64,000 nucleotides of DNA from Cocos nucifera. Lineage: Eukaryota > Streptophyta > Magnoliopsida > Arecales > Arecaceae. Numbering within the stretch: position 1 is the first letter of the stretch; each line of letters begins with the position of its first letter. The DNA lies in NCBI GenBank assembly GCA_006176705.1, contig QRFJ01000306.1, forward strand, positions 558,001-622,000, given 5' to 3'. This document shows positions 22,191-34,660 of the stretch, one piece after another. The position numbers and the translations under genes are program-made. Under the pieces are notes generated by a model that saw nothing but the letters and a program-made list of their open reading frames with translations, had not been told where the DNA came from and made no database searches.

Positions 22191-23441
22191 CCAGATTCTG
22201 CACCAACACATCATATAAGCTTCTTTTACAACAGTAGACTGTCGCTGAATAAAGTATAAAATTGCAGTCATGACCTGTCATTCTGATCATGTTGAACCTG
22301 TGTCAGAGTCTGAAGCTCATATTGCTTAACCACAGAACTCTGTGTTGCCAATTGAATGGATGGCCATTTTATGATTACTTTTTTATTCTGAAAACAATTG
22401 CATTGGTGGATGTGGTAAAGCTACTTTCGTCAATCTTTATAAATGTTTTATTAAACTAGAGCAATTGAGCAATTCTAGATGCATTTCTTTAGGAGCATCA
22501 AGCTATGGTTCATAGAACTTTATTTAATGCTGTCCTTGTTTTTTTTGGGTTAGTAGCGAACACGACTAGGGGCATGTAGTTTTGTTCTGTTGGTGACTTA
22601 AATGGAACCTGTGGCCAGTGTATTATGCATGTTCGGAGAAAATATAATACTTAAAGACAGTATTAGTGTAGCATGTTATACTTTTTCAGATTTCTATATG
22701 CTTTAAAATCAATAATTTTCAGACTCAAGTTTTATTTTAGAAAAAAATAAGAAGGTCCATTACGTATGTCCTTTTTGGATTTTTGTCAGTCTCCAGTTCC
22801 CATGAACCTGCTTTTAGCCAGGCTCTGTCAGGCATATGCACGCTAGTCACTAGGTTTTATGAGTCATCAAAATTTTGTACCATCATTCTTGAGGAGAGAA
22901 ATGTTGTTCATAAATTAGACAATTCTTTAGTCCAAGGCATAGTCTTTTTCCTCAAGTATTATTTTGCATCTGCCGTAACAAATAATAGCAGATCCTTTGG
23001 TTTAGCAATATAAAATTTTCCAGAGCAGGCACGGTTCTATTTCCAACCGTTTGATGTTTTATGATATCTTTGCTTGGATTTATGGTGCCTACCTTTGCTT
23101 ACACAACTAAAGTACTTATGAACCTTTTGGTTATTTTTCCTGCAGTGTTACCATGTGACAACTGTTTTGGACCATTTAGTGCTTCAATTCTTACCATTAC
23201 TTGTTTGTTCGTGTATCATCTTGCATTTTCTTTTGATTATCATTTCATGATCCATCAAGATTTTTTTGTTAAGTTCTTGTAACTACAATCTTTCAGTTGA
23301 TGGATCATAGAGATACTTACGCTTTTTAGGGGCAATGACTGTCAGCTGTAATTTATTTGTTCTAATAAATCCAGTATATGTAGGTATTTTCACTGGGACC
23401 TCTTCTTCCGCCTGCTAATTACAAAATATTGATTTTGACAG
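22191..23441. other. Intron sequence, no gene recognised
   Basis: AT-rich plant intron-like DNA with no recognisable domain. It ends in the acceptor TTTTGACAG before the exon at 23,442. Confidence 0.5.
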
Positions 23442-24268
23442 GTTCAGGAAAGTGCAGATGCAGGTGGGAATACAAGAAACAACATTGAGAAAGCTACTAG
23501 TGCTGGTGATATTAAACAAGACTCAGATAAATTGCATACTGTCAAGAATGAGGACGGTAATGATGCAAAAGAATGTGAGATAAACTTTGTGGCTACTGGA
23601 TGCGATGAATCTGATTCCACAACTAAAACTGTTCCTGATGCTTCTGGAATGCAAATTATTGATATGACTGGTGGTTGGAAGGTTGTAATGCATGAGAAGA
23701 GCAATCAATGTTATTACTGGAATACTGTGACAGGGGAAACTTCATGGGAGATACCTATACATGATGAGTTGGCTTTAGGAGCAGGAACAAGCAATGAGGG
23801 AAATGTGTCTTTTGCAATTGAAGAAAAAGTATATTTCAATGTGCCTGCTTATGCTCATTCTGACACCCAATTAGCAGCATACTCTAATGTTTTGGTTGCT
23901 GATGGGGATGGTGATGGTCATTCAATCCCCAAAAGCACAGAAACTTATGGAAGTGTGGAGATAGGAGCAAATGGAGAGGTTGTACATGTAGCTTATGATG
24001 TAAATCAGGGTTTAACACATTACAACAGTTCTTTAGTTGGTGTATCTTGTGAGGAATCATCTGCACTGTCTGCTTTTGGTTCCTCACAACAGTCAACTGT
24101 TCTCCTTTCAGAACATATGACTGACTCAGGGGAAGACCGTCCTATGTCAAGTGATGAAGATGAGCTTCTGACAAGACCTGGTGGATGCCATGAAATAGTG
24201 TCTGTTCATTCTGCTCGACTTGTGAAATGTGGTGAAAATTTATTGCGGAGATTGAAGGCATTCGAAGG
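23442..24268 (+). CDS. WW-gene exon with the first WW domain
   Basis: Open throughout: acceptor TTTTGACAG before 23,442, donor GTGTTT after 24,268. It encodes about 275 residues. An acidic lead is followed by the WW domain at 23,676-23,756 (GGWKVV...NQCYYWNTVTGETSWEIP, with both Trp and the Tyr pair present). A Ser/Gly-rich stretch follows, then an acidic MSSDEDELL motif and a helical end (LVKCGENLLRRLKAFEG). Its phase joins the next exon exactly. This is the best-preserved part of the gene. Confidence 0.8.
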
Positions 24269-24402
24269 GTGTTTACTTTTTCTCGTCTTCTAGTTTCTTT
24301 CTGTCTTTATTTTTCCATTTAAGTTTTTTTTAAAAAAAAAATACATTTGTTTCCAAAAAAAATTGTGCAGTTTCTTATTTCTGAAAGATATTGCTGTTTC
24401 AG

Positions 24403-25717
24403 GTCCCAGAACAGTCTCGACGGATTTCAGTGGATTGTGAAAGAGATTGAGGTCAGAATATCAGATTGCAAAGCATTATCATCATGTGGATCATCATTGC
24501 TTCCATTCTGGTGGCATACGGTGTCACGACTTAAACAACTTGAATCTGCTGTTGCCAAATGGGAGTCATCTTGCCTGGTTCAATCTAACACTGCCGCAAA
24601 GTGGAAGCTGAGCAAAATCCGTCCTGGAGGGAAGACAATTGTGTGCGAAATCATGTAGAAACAGGATCTAATGTGGTTAAAAAGCACAGTGCGTCTGGTG
24701 CTGCTAAAAATAATTGCATTCTCTTAGCAGTGTAGTGAAAGTTAGATGGAGGCCAACAACCGTATGCCTGAGAGTGAAATTGTAGGGCCTTCTTCTGGTT
24801 CGGTCAGCCAGGGCATGGGAAGTGAGAAGGAAGCAGAGGTTTTGCTGCCCAAAGTTGACTCACATGCTGAAGATATGGACATGGATGTGGAAATGGAGGT
24901 TGATGAAGAAACTGTTGCGGGCCAGACAGTCACTGGTGATTTATCGAGTGCAGAATGTCCTGCTCCAACAGAGCAAATAATTCAGCCAAATTTCTCATCT
25001 TTAGAATGCCCTTCTGTTCCATTAGATGAGTCTAGCATTCCACCTCCTCCGGAGGAAGAGTGAATTCCTCCCCCACCTCCTGATAATGAACCAGTTCCTC
25101 CACCTCCACCTGAAGAACCACCTGCACCTGCACCATGTCTTCCAACTTATGATATTACCTTGCCTCCTTACAAGGATCAACATAACTTGGGGTACACTGC
25201 TCCAGCGTATTATGCCCCTGTGGCAGGTGAAGTCACAAGTGCTAATTATTATGCACAAGCTGATGGATCTCGTATTGCTGAACCTCAACCACTTTCTTAT
25301 TATGAATCAGCAGTTGCAAGTGCTTTTCCTGGAGTGGCTGCAGATGTTAATCCCACTGAACCTGTATCATACTATGACCTTTCAAGTGGTGCGGATCCTC
25401 ATGCGCCTGTGGTCACGAGTGGAGCATCCGAGTTTTATATTGTATCTGCACCTGTCGGTTATCATAGTCTTGTCGCTGAATTGGATCATGCAGAATCTGT
25501 TGGGTTTGCCATGGATTCTGAAAGGACTTCCTTATGCCAGGTGAAGCTTGCATCTGACATATCTGCCGTTACCAGCGAGGTTGAGACAGCTAGTGTGCAA
25601 GCAGCCTCCGTTGCATCCACAGTCCAAGCCGCAGGAACTGCTTCAGCAAATGGAAGTGCCACAGCCGCACCATCGTCTGCTGCCCTAAAGAACTTATCCA
25701 AAGATCAGAGTCCCTAG
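24403..25717 (+). CDS. WW-gene exon: helical and proline-rich part, broken
   Basis: After acceptor GTTTCAG the frame reads SQNSLDGFQWIVKEIEVRIS then SLLPFW and RLKQLESAVAKWE, typical of the family's central helix. It stops at 24,656. Coding signal moves between frames to 24,745, then reopens (MPESEIVGPSSGSVSQG, acidic EVDEETV). It reaches PPPPEEE and a TGA at 25,061-25,063, after which the same frame continues as IPPPPPDNEPVPPPPPEEP and a Tyr/Ala/Ser-rich C-terminal segment to 25,717. A Trp codon at the TGA position would give one uninterrupted frame (25,026-25,717). The exon's true 3' end is uncertain. Confidence 0.72.
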
Positions 25718-25860
25718 GCATTTTTTGCACGCACGCATGCACGTGCTAGTCATGATGCATGTGATCATGCTTGTAGATTCAGCATGAAGTTATATATGAA
25801 TTTTCAGTGTTAAATATTCAAAATTCTTTCTTTGATTAAATAAGAAAAGGGTTTCCTTTT

Positions 25861-26226
25861 TGCTCCTCTTCCCCGCTTCTTGTCCTTCTCTCTATTTTCT
25901 GTCACTTATTTCTTCTTGTACCTTATTTCATAAATCTGCTGTTTATTCCTGCTTCTTTTGGGCTTTGAATAGATCATATTGATACCTACAGACTTGTGTG
26001 CATTATTGATATCTAGATTGTGATTTGGTTCATCTTCCTGCATATAGGACACCCTAAGTAGACATTCTTTTGAACAACCATTGCCACAAATTTCAAGTCT
26101 TCTTATAAACTATCCTAATCTCTGAGCTGGACAACAGGTGGTAAAGTCCTTCATAACCCTAGTGCTTCACCTAAAGGTCCACCATTGCACATAGGCGCCC
26201 TAACCTCTTGCATCCTACGTTAAATT
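25861..26226 (+). repeat. Copy 1 of an intronic duplication (partner 28,139-28,552)
   Basis: Shares colinear blocks with 28,139-28,552, including ATATAGGACACCCTAA and AAAGTCCTTCAT. Offset about 2.3 kb. No coding content. Confidence 0.75.
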
Positions 26227-27228
26227 TGTTATTAGGGCTGAAAGATCCTACCTTGTTTTATTTCTTTTTTGATCTTCTTTCTATTTAGTTATTTCTTTCC
26301 ATTTTAATCATAATCATGAATTAGTATTTTAGTCTCAGGATTTGTGGCCTTCATGAGCATGTCAAATATGAGAAGATCTTTTGCCGGACTTGGCATTTAT
26401 CGACAATTCTGTGATGTCAATGTAAGCTACATTTCAAGGAGTTGCAGTGGTTTTAGTCATCGAAGGACTGCCTGGGGTCGAACTATAGAGCTAGAATCTT
26501 AAAGAATAACCAAAGGAACTGATGCATGCAGAGCCTGCAATTGATGTTGCATCATGTGAAGAGTCTATGGTTAAGGAATTATCATGCAACAATACCACCA
26601 TCGTTAGTTGAGAATTTGTTAGCTGATGATCCATTGGACTTCTCAAGGACAAAAGATCAAAACAATGAAGATGAATGTGAGGAGAATATATGGAAAGATC
26701 AGGTTGCTAATCTATCTCAACGATCAAGATTAAGCCATATGTCTATTCCTTATTGATTTGTTGGACTCCTTGAAGATTGCCATAAAATGGATGACCCATG
26801 CCTTGTTGCTTGTAAGACAATGGACGTAAAACAACCATCGAACAGTTTGATTGCAAGAGATCTTTATGTGGGCCTCCATCATCCAATCATAGAGACTCAA
26901 TGGAGGATCAGGCTTATGGAAAAAGATATAGGAGCGATGAATTGCATCCCATTCAATGGCCTGAATTTTCCTGATTTAAGGTTCTTTAATTGTTGGCTTT
27001 AGATTGAAATCATTACTTTTTTTCTTGAAGACCAATGGTAGCCTATCAAGGTAGTGTCATTAAGTTCTTTAAGTCCATAATTTTAGGAGGTCCATAATGA
27101 ATCAACTTAAGTAAGTTAAGGTTCAATTACCGTTCAGCTCACTGTAGCGTGAATGGTGATGCTGCAATGTCCGTGGGATGTTGAGTTGATAACAAATTTG
27201 TTTTGGAAACCCTTTGAGGGACTTCTAT

Positions 27229-27231
<3 letters not shown>
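26227..27231. other. Intronic DNA with short unrecognised frames
   Basis: Frames at 26,526-26,756 and 26,787-27,002 have no recognisable motif. The 26,526 frame has an acidic tail (DQNNEDECEENIW) that looks somewhat protein-like and could be a decayed exon or retrogene fragment, but nothing supports a call. Confidence 0.3.
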
Positions 27232-27606
<375 letters not shown>

Positions 27607-27608
<2 letters not shown>

Positions 27609-28026
27609 GATTGGGCTCTGTTTGATCATATTTCAGTCCATATCCGATCGAAATCATTGGATCAACGCGCATCTATGCGCATGCACCTGAAAAAAAATAG
27701 GTGCTTGCTTGCACCTGAAAAAAATTCATTTTTTTCACCTTCAAGCCAAAAAAAATTGAAAAAAAAAGCCTTACAGCTGAAAAAAAAAAGGCTATAGAAA
27801 AAAAAAGATGTCTTTTTCTCTTTTTTAAGGTGCAGGGATTTTTTTATAATTTTTTTCGATCTGAAAGTGCCTAAAAAGATGAAAGAAAAAAAAAAATTTC
27901 AAGCGCAGACGCATGCTTTTTTTTTTTTTCAGGCACACTTTTCAAGCGCGTGCATGCAAATATACGCTAATCCAACAGTCAGGAATCCAATTGGATATAT
28001 ACTGAAATTCGGTCGAGCGGAATCTA

Positions 28027-28027
<1 letters not shown>
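27607..28027. mobile_element. MITE-like block with imperfect inverted ends between TA repeats
   Basis: The left arm (from AGATTGGGCTC) and the reverse complement of the right arm (AGATTCCGCTC) share the order ATTTCAGT, ATATCC, TTGGAT, GCATGCA and CTTGAAAA/CCTGAAAA. The block is flanked on both sides by TA microsatellites. Rice Micron elements are a known precedent for this setting. It has A- and T-runs inside and no coding capacity. Confidence 0.5.

Positions 28028-28086
<59 letters not shown>
28028..28086. repeat. (TA)n microsatellite
   Basis: Uninterrupted TA repeat on the right flank of the MITE-like block. Confidence 0.95.
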
Positions 28087-28089
<3 letters not shown>

Positions 28090-28138
28090 AAACTGTGAAT
28101 GGAATTAGAGATTTGAGGCCAGATTTGGTTCTTCTATT

Positions 28139-28552
28139 TCCTCCTTCTCTCTTCCCCTTTTTCCTCCTCTCTCTATTTTCTGCTTCCTCTCTTCTCTCTC
28201 TCAATCTTCTCTTCTACTTTATTTCATAAATTTACTGTCATCCCTGCTTCTTTGGGGATCTGAATTGATCATTTGTGTGTGCATTATTTGATCTAATTTG
28301 CTTGTAAATTTATATTGGATTGTCTAAGAGAGCTCTAGATTGCAATTTGGTTCATCTTCCCACATATAGGACACCCTAAATAGGCATTCTTTTGAACTGC
28401 TGTTGCCTTAAATTTCAAGTTTTTTATTGACCATCTTAATCTCAGGATCGAGGCAGCAGGCAATAAAGTCCTTCATTACTCTAATCCTTCGTCTCAAGGT
28501 CCACCATTGCATGTGGCAGCCCTAACCCCTTCTTCCTACATCAATACGTCTA
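28139..28552 (+). repeat. Copy 2 of the intronic duplication
   Basis: Partner of 25,861-26,226, with insertions near 28,290-28,330. The two copies bracket the TA repeats and the MITE-like block. Confidence 0.75.
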
Positions 28553-29666
28553 ACAAATTGTTAAAAATTACATGAAAAAGGAAAAAGTTTAGGTTGGGAT
28601 AATATCTGTCCTTGTAACCTTTCACATTCATTTCACATAGTAATTCTAGTATACTTATGAAAAGTGAATCAGTGATCTCATCAGAGAGTGCCATTATCAG
28701 GCTTTCATCACTTGTTATTCGTTTGTCAGCTGGTGATGGCCATTAAAATATTTTGATATTTTATTCCATAAAAGCGTCCATTAGAAAGTTCTAGTTTCAC
28801 GTTCTCCAATCAATGACACACAGAGGGAACGACTAATGATTGGAGATAGAAGGGCTGGCGAGCCTGATCAGGAGAGATGGTGTTTATACCTTATTATCAG
28901 GAGGTAGTTCATTGCTGAGGAGATTGATTAGGACAGTAATTAAATAGAAAGAAAGAATTGGGAGGATAAGAAGGCAGCAACAGCCCCAACACAGAAAATG
29001 GAAATAAAAGGATTAAATGAGATGCAACAAGAATGCATGGATTGGTCTTGTTGGATGGTTTGAGAGAGGAGTGCTCTGCATGGATGTGGAATGCCTGAGA
29101 CTGTTCTTTGAGATGGAAGGGTTCCAGGAGATCTGGCTTGTTGTAGGTTGACTGCCACTTTATCATTATCTGAAAAAGATTGGAGCTCATCAAATAGGGC
29201 AATGGATGAAACAATAGAGATAGATTGTTAGAAGATCTAACTTGATGAGATGAACCCCAATCTGTCAATCCCGGGGTGTGAGAATGGAAGAACATTTAAG
29301 AAGAGAAAAAGAAGGCCAATAAGACTGTTGCAAAAAGGGTTTCTTGAGCTATTAGGCATATGGGCATTTTGGAGTTATGAATTGTTTCCACACGCTACGA
29401 TATTACGAGTTTTACCTTACACATTTACGGGTAGACCGGTGGCTATGCTTTTATTCGCGCAAGGGTGCAAGTTTGTGTATGTAGGTGTTCGTGCAGGTAT
29501 TTTTTTGTGTGCACTGTCTTGCTTCTACAATATTTTCTTTCTGATACTGTTTTCCATTCTTTCATTATTAAACGATCTTCTATTTTCCTCATCTCTTTTA
29601 CCAGTTGCACAATTGCACAATTGCAGTTGCTCAGACTTTAAGATTTATTGAGAAAAACGTCTCTAA
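28553..29666. other. Intronic DNA, no gene recognised
   Basis: Frames at 28,909-29,295 (minus) and 29,250-29,651 (plus) have no known domain; the plus one is hydrophobic toward its end. Neither is supported as a gene. Confidence 0.4.
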
Positions 29667-29897
29667 TTCTTCCACATTAAGCCCACAGCGAGGTCCAGGA
29701 TGACGAATGGAGTCCAACGAGCTCAAGAACATCCCAATTGAAGACCGAATGGCCAAGATATGCACGAGGAAGCATGCAAAGCACCAGACAGAAAGCTGAA
29801 GTGGCGCCCATAGCTAGCAGGCCTGCAAGTGAAGCAGTCTAGACGCGCAGCCCATTCGTCGTCCTGAACCTCGCTGTGGACTTAATGTGAAAGAATT
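29667..29897. repeat. Inverted repeat with ~125-bp centre
   Basis: The left arm (about 29,667-29,716, containing CCACAGCGAGGTCCAGGATG) is matched by the reverse complement of the right arm (about 29,840-29,897). The centre (29,717-29,839) resembles 31,976-32,100 next to the copia LTR, so it may be LTR-derived sequence that acquired flanking inverted ends. Confidence 0.7.
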
Positions 29898-30288
29898 CAA
29901 AATATTTTTCTCAATAATCTCCACCTCAACTCGATATTCGATCTCCATCTATCTCAGAGTTCGTCTAGCACCCCCATGCCCTGGGGCAATCACCTGCTGA
30001 TCATGGATGAGCAAACGTGGGAGTCGAGCTCCGTCGACTATTGTGATCCTTCTGATCTAAGACCTGCTTGGGATAGCCTCCTACGGTAATAGGAACTTCA
30101 CCTTGCGACGTCGCATGTCATCCTTCCGAGTCTTCCGTCTCGTGCCCGATCCATCTCTACCTGGAGCTCCGCCTCACACTGGGCTCTGTGTCATGAGGTA
30201 ATATTCTCCATACTTTCTAACACCATGCTACTATCGTGCTGACCTTCAGAATTCCTCCATCAGCTTTCTATCTTAAGCTAGTTGAATT
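29898..30288 (-). other. Downstream part of the copia fragment, no coding identified
   Basis: This stretch is moderately GC-rich and sits where integrase should be. It has no recognisable domain. Confidence 0.35.
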
Positions 30289-31301
30289 CTATCTATTTAG
30301 TGAGATTAGATTCTTCTTAAAGCTGGGTATATATCCGACGTCACCCAACTTCTTCACCGTTTCATCATGAAGCTTCATGCTGACCGTCCCGCTATCCTTG
30401 ATCTCACAGCTTGATCTGTCTGGCAGGAACATAGTGCCCTCACTTATCTCCAAAAAGTCAAATATCTTCTTTCTGCAATATATTTGATAGGAACAAACAG
30501 AATCCATAATCCACTGGAGGAAGAAGTAGATATCTCATCAGTAATCAAAAGAACATCATCACTGCCTTCTGTATCGCTACTGGCCATTGCCACAGTAGTC
30601 CTCGTCCAATCTTTGAGTTGTGGGTAATTCTTGACTCGATGCCCCAATTCGTCGCACTGATAGCATCTGATCTTGCTCTGATCCCTTGTCTTGGACTTGG
30701 ATTGCCCATCTCGCGATCTCCTATGGCTCCGTCTTCTGCCATCATCATCTTCAGTCAACATCAGTGTCGAGTTATTACCTAAATTCGAGGCTCGATTCTT
30801 CCACTTGAGAACCTCATTCTGGAGTAGTGCAGAAGTCACCTTTTCCATTTTGATAGTACTCTTACCTACAAAAAGAGCAATCACCGAAGACTCGAAAGAG
30901 GGTGGAAGCGAAGATAGCAAGACCAATGCCCTGATCTTCTCCTCAACTTTTTTGCCAAGGCTGAGGAGGTCGGTAAGAATCTTCTGAAAGTTGGATAAAT
31001 GCTCCTGCACGCTCTGGCCTTCATTTATCCATAATTGGTAGAATTGCCTCCAAAAGAATAGTGTGCTGATGAGTGATTTTGCTATGTACAATTCCTCGAG
31101 CTTCGACCATAGCACCGTCGGAAAAGTCTCGTCACGTACATGGATTACGATATCATCCGCTAGGTACAAGTAGATCGTGCTCACTGCCTGCATCTGGATC
31201 CGCTTGCAATCCTTCATCTTCATGGTGGCTGGCATCTCATCGTACAAGAGAGCGTCGTTCAACCCATGTTGGATCAGAACATCCTTTACCCTTGCTACCA
31301 C
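30289..31301 (-). pseudogene. copia gag and gag-pre-integrase fragment
   Basis: Frame 31,301-30,444 encodes a copia (UBN2-type) gag of about 285 residues: helical core, then a basic RRRSHRRSRDGQ stretch. A zinc knuckle, CYQCDELGHRVKNY, has Tyr in place of the last Cys. A frame change leads to 30,507-30,289, which resembles the gag-pre-integrase domain (DSGTVSMKLHDE...GYIPSFKKNLISL). Integrase and reverse transcriptase are absent to the left. It lies in an intron of the WW gene, on the opposite strand. Confidence 0.82.
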
Positions 31302-31433
31302 AAGGAGAAATTGCCCTTCCCATCAAACCTATTGATCTTCATCTTGATTGCATTTATCTTCTCTATATTCTTCAATCTTTATCACTATTACTGCAATCTA
31401 CACCCTGGTATCGTCTAGCTCTGATATTAATCT

Positions 31434-31974
31434 GTTGAGATATTAGCTGACTCTGATACCACTTAATAAGGATCTCATACTAGGATATTGCGGTAGAAAG
31501 AAAGAAGAAAATAAAAGAAGAACACAACCAAGTACATGGATGAGTCCAAAGGCTTGCCTCCATAGGGCATGCAAAATTTTACTATGAAAAAGGAAGAGAT
31601 ACAAGAGGAGATTACCCACTCTCAACTTACATATACAATCATCTCAACAAGAAGCTATCCTTAACAAACTCTCTCTTGGAGACCCTCTGAAATAACCGCA
31701 GTCCGCTGCCTAGCTGTCTACCTGAAGCTCCTGCTCCTGCTATCCATTGGTGCTCTCTGATCTGCTCTAAATCACGTCTCCAGTCTGTCAAACTGTCACA
31801 GCCATACACCACAGCATTCTCAGACTGCTCCAAGCCTTTTAAAGGCTTCTATCCGTGTCCAGATCAGAGTTCTTAGTCTGATTCAACGTTAAAAAACATC
31901 ACTGGTTGTCAGATTGCGACTGCATATCATCCTGACCGCTTGATCGTGCAAACCCGCACAAAAAAAATCCAACA
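31434..31974 (-). repeat. LTR of the copia gag fragment (inverted partner at 32,423-32,893)
   Basis: Bounded by TGTTGAGATATT (LTR end on the minus strand) and CCAACA at 31,974. A diverged primer-binding site (GCTCTGATATTA) lies left of it near 31,419. Similar sequence continues to about 32,100 and recurs at 29,717-29,839, so the true U3 end may lie further right. Confidence 0.72.
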
Positions 31975-32422
31975 AGCCCAAAAACACCCCAATCAGAGAC
32001 CAGATGGCTAAGATATGTGCGAGGAAACATGCGAAGTACTAGACAGAAAGCTGTAGTGGGCCCCATAATCAGCAGGCTAGTAGGAGAAGCAGCCCAGGCA
32101 CGCAGGCCCGTAGGACTAGCCCAGGCGCGCATGTGCGCACGAGCTAGCCCAGGCATGCCCAAGTGATGCGGGCCACCTAGGCCCAGCACCATGCGTCGTC
32201 AGGCATGCGACCTAGAGCCACGCACAGTCTAGTACCACACGCGGGCGAGAGTGAGGCACAGCGCCTCGTGTGGGCAAGCATGCTGGCATAGCCCATGCCT
32301 AGGCCGAGCATGCGCGCCTTGCAGCCTAGGCCCAGGTGGCCTCGCACAGGGGCAGTGACTAGATTTTTTTCGCGATCGACATGCCAGAGAGCATGGACCA
32401 GGCTCTTTTGTGGCGTACAGAA
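31975..32422. other. GC-rich spacer between inverted LTR copies
   Basis: About 32,080-32,345 is far more GC-rich than its surroundings and repeats GCCCAGGC/CCTAGGCCCAG-type words, many of them palindromic. No convincing ORF was found. Confidence 0.65.
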
Positions 32423-32893
32423 GTTTTTTGTGCGGGTTTGCGCGATCGAGCGGTCAGGATGAGATGCAGTCACGATCTGATGGCCAGGAATGCTTTTTGA
32501 TGTTAAATCGGAAGCAGTCCGATAATGTTGTGGTGTATGGCTGTGGCAGTTTGACGGATCCAAGACGTGATTTAGAGCAGATCAGAGAGCACCAGCGGAT
32601 AGTAGAATCAGGAGCTTCGAGTAGATAGCTAAGCAGCGGACTGCGATCATTTCAGGGGGTCTTCAAGAGAGTTTGTTAAGAATAGCTTCTTGTTGATAAG
32701 ATTGTATATGTGAGTTGAGAATGGATAATCTTCTCTTGTATCTCTTCTTTTTTTTATAGTGAAGTTTTGTATGACCCGTGGAGGTGAGTCTTTGGACTCA
32801 TCCACGTACTTGGTTGTATTTTTTTTTTTTCATCATAATATTCTGGTACGAGATTCTTGTTAAATGATATCAGAGTGAGTTGATATCCCAACA
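32423..32893 (+). repeat. Inverted partial copy of the copia LTR
   Basis: Reverse complement of 31,434-31,950: shared words include TTTTGTGCGGGTTTGC, GATTTAGAGCAGATCAGAGAG and GAGTTTGTTAAG. It ends CCCAACA at 32,893. It is not followed by a primer-binding site or gag. Confidence 0.8.
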
Positions 32894-33038
32894 AGAAGAT
32901 TTTCAGTTTGGTGGATAAGGTATGTTTTGCATCTTAAGTGCTTCTTTACGAGCTGAAACCATTACTCGCTGCGTGTATGCATGCATGTTTACTTGGCTTC
33001 ACCCGAACAATATTATAAATGGTGTTTTCTTTTATCAG

Positions 33039-33128
33039 TGGAAGGCTGCAAAAGAGGAATTGCACAGGGAAGAAGATGAGGAACCTGAAAAAGCTTACGA
33101 GATCTTAGAAAATCAGAAGGAAATTGAG
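33039..33128 (+). CDS. WW-gene exon: charged helix
   Basis: Acceptor TTTATCAG, donor GTAATT. Thirty codons, WKAAKEELHREEDEEPEK then AYEILENQKEIE. The WKAAKEEL-type helix is a recognisable mark of plant FNBP4-like proteins. It joins in phase 0 to the next exon. Confidence 0.78.
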
Positions 33129-33209
33129 GTAATTATGAATGCAATATCTGTTTATTTATTGTAAAATTTGTTGCTAGCCCTTTTTCTTCCCTTTGGGTGT
33201 TTTCTGCAG

Positions 33210-33286
33210 GAACGGCGTGCACGTCAGATTGCTAGTGGAGAAGCTGAAAATAATGCTAATTTTCTTCCTTCATCAGGTGGTGACTG
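33210..33286 (+). CDS. WW-gene exon: RRARQIASGEA segment
   Basis: Acceptor TTCTGCAG, donor GTATGT. It encodes ERRARQIASGEAENNANF and LPSSGGDW, continuing the charged helix of the previous exon. The final Trp codon is split by the intron. Confidence 0.76.
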
Positions 33287-33389
33287 GTATGTTTTCCTTG
33301 AGGCTCAAAGTTCAAAACTTTCATTTTTGGCTTGGTTATATCTTTTAATAATACAAAGTTTCTTTTTCTTTTTCCTTTTTTTGAAGTTA

Positions 33390-34160
33390 AAGTCCCATTA
33401 TCATACCCATGCTGGTGTGAACTTGCATGGTTCCCCAATTGAAGAACTGCATCGCACTGGGCTGTGCCCGTCGTGCAGGGGCATTGTGGTCTATTGGCAG
33501 CATGGACCGCTACAAACTTGTACACATGATGCAGGGGTTTGTGCATGTATTTGCCATGGTACATTACCACGTGGTATGGGCTAATATGGTAGACCAGCTA
33601 AATCCTTGGATCAGGCTTACAAATGCACGTGTCTCCAAAAATTAGAACACCATTATCATACCCTACCCATGCCTGCAGTTACTTGAGTACAGAAATTAAA
33701 TTGCACGATACCGGAACGGTCATGTGCGGTGCAGGGGTGTAGTGGCCGGTTCCCCGCATGGACTGGTATGGAGCTGTACACATGATGCAGGGTTGTGTAG
33801 CTCTGTACTTTGCCTCGATCCGTTCAGCATGTTACATACTACGTGGTATGCTAACTAAGTTCTTGGACCAGATGCTATAAATATGTGCATGCGGGTGTGC
33901 GCATGTGCGATCAAAAATTAAAAACACGTGTGAACTAGCACAGTCCCCAAGTACAGGACCATCGCACCATACTGTGCCAGTTATGTGCAAATGGTGTGGT
34001 GGCCTGTTTGTGGCATGGGGCCATACGCATGTTGCAGAGGTTTATAGCTCTGTACTTTGCTCGTATTGGTTCTGCATGGTATATACTATGTGGTAGGGCC
34101 ACCGTGGTACACAATATCCTCGGACCTTACATTACACATGCATGTCATGCTCTGATTTAT
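33390..34160 (+). repeat. Tandem repeat, about 250-bp unit, three diverged copies
   Basis: Anchors TACACATGAT at 33,521 and 33,777 and TACGCATGTT at 34,024 give spacings of 256 and 247 bp. Each unit also has a CACGTGGTATG- or TATGTGGTAGG-like segment. Intronic. Confidence 0.8.
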
Positions 34161-34660
34161 GAATGGATGGCTAATATTAGGTGCATATCTCAATAGATGG
34201 TGGTTATTTTTCTTAAAAAACGTCGGGGTTGGTGGATGTCTAAGCTGACTGTGATATAAAGAGAGATGCATAAGAAAGTACCATCATTTCTAAATCTTTT
34301 TTGAATTCTTAGTAATTTTGTTTCTAGTTTCATGCGAGGGTCATGTTTAATATGACCATGTGAAAGTGATATTATCCTACATTGCTGAAAGGGTGCGTAG
34401 GTTCTTGCCTATCTACTGGCTATATCCAAGATTCATTGTCAATAATCAATAATTACTTCAATTATAACATCCTTTTAGCGGAAAAGGAAGTTAAAACACA
34501 TGGAAATGCCAAATTACCTCATGGAGATTTGACATGTGCTTTACTCCATCTTGTCTATTTAGATTCTTGCGAGCAATCATTCATATCGTACATGTCATTT
34601 AGTGTTTCATCTGAAAGCTCACATTAATCTGATCTTGTATTGATTGCACGGGCGTTTCAG

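Noticed and set aside
29250..29651. 133-residue hydrophobic frame
   Set aside because: No domain, no splice or promoter context, inside an intron between repeats.
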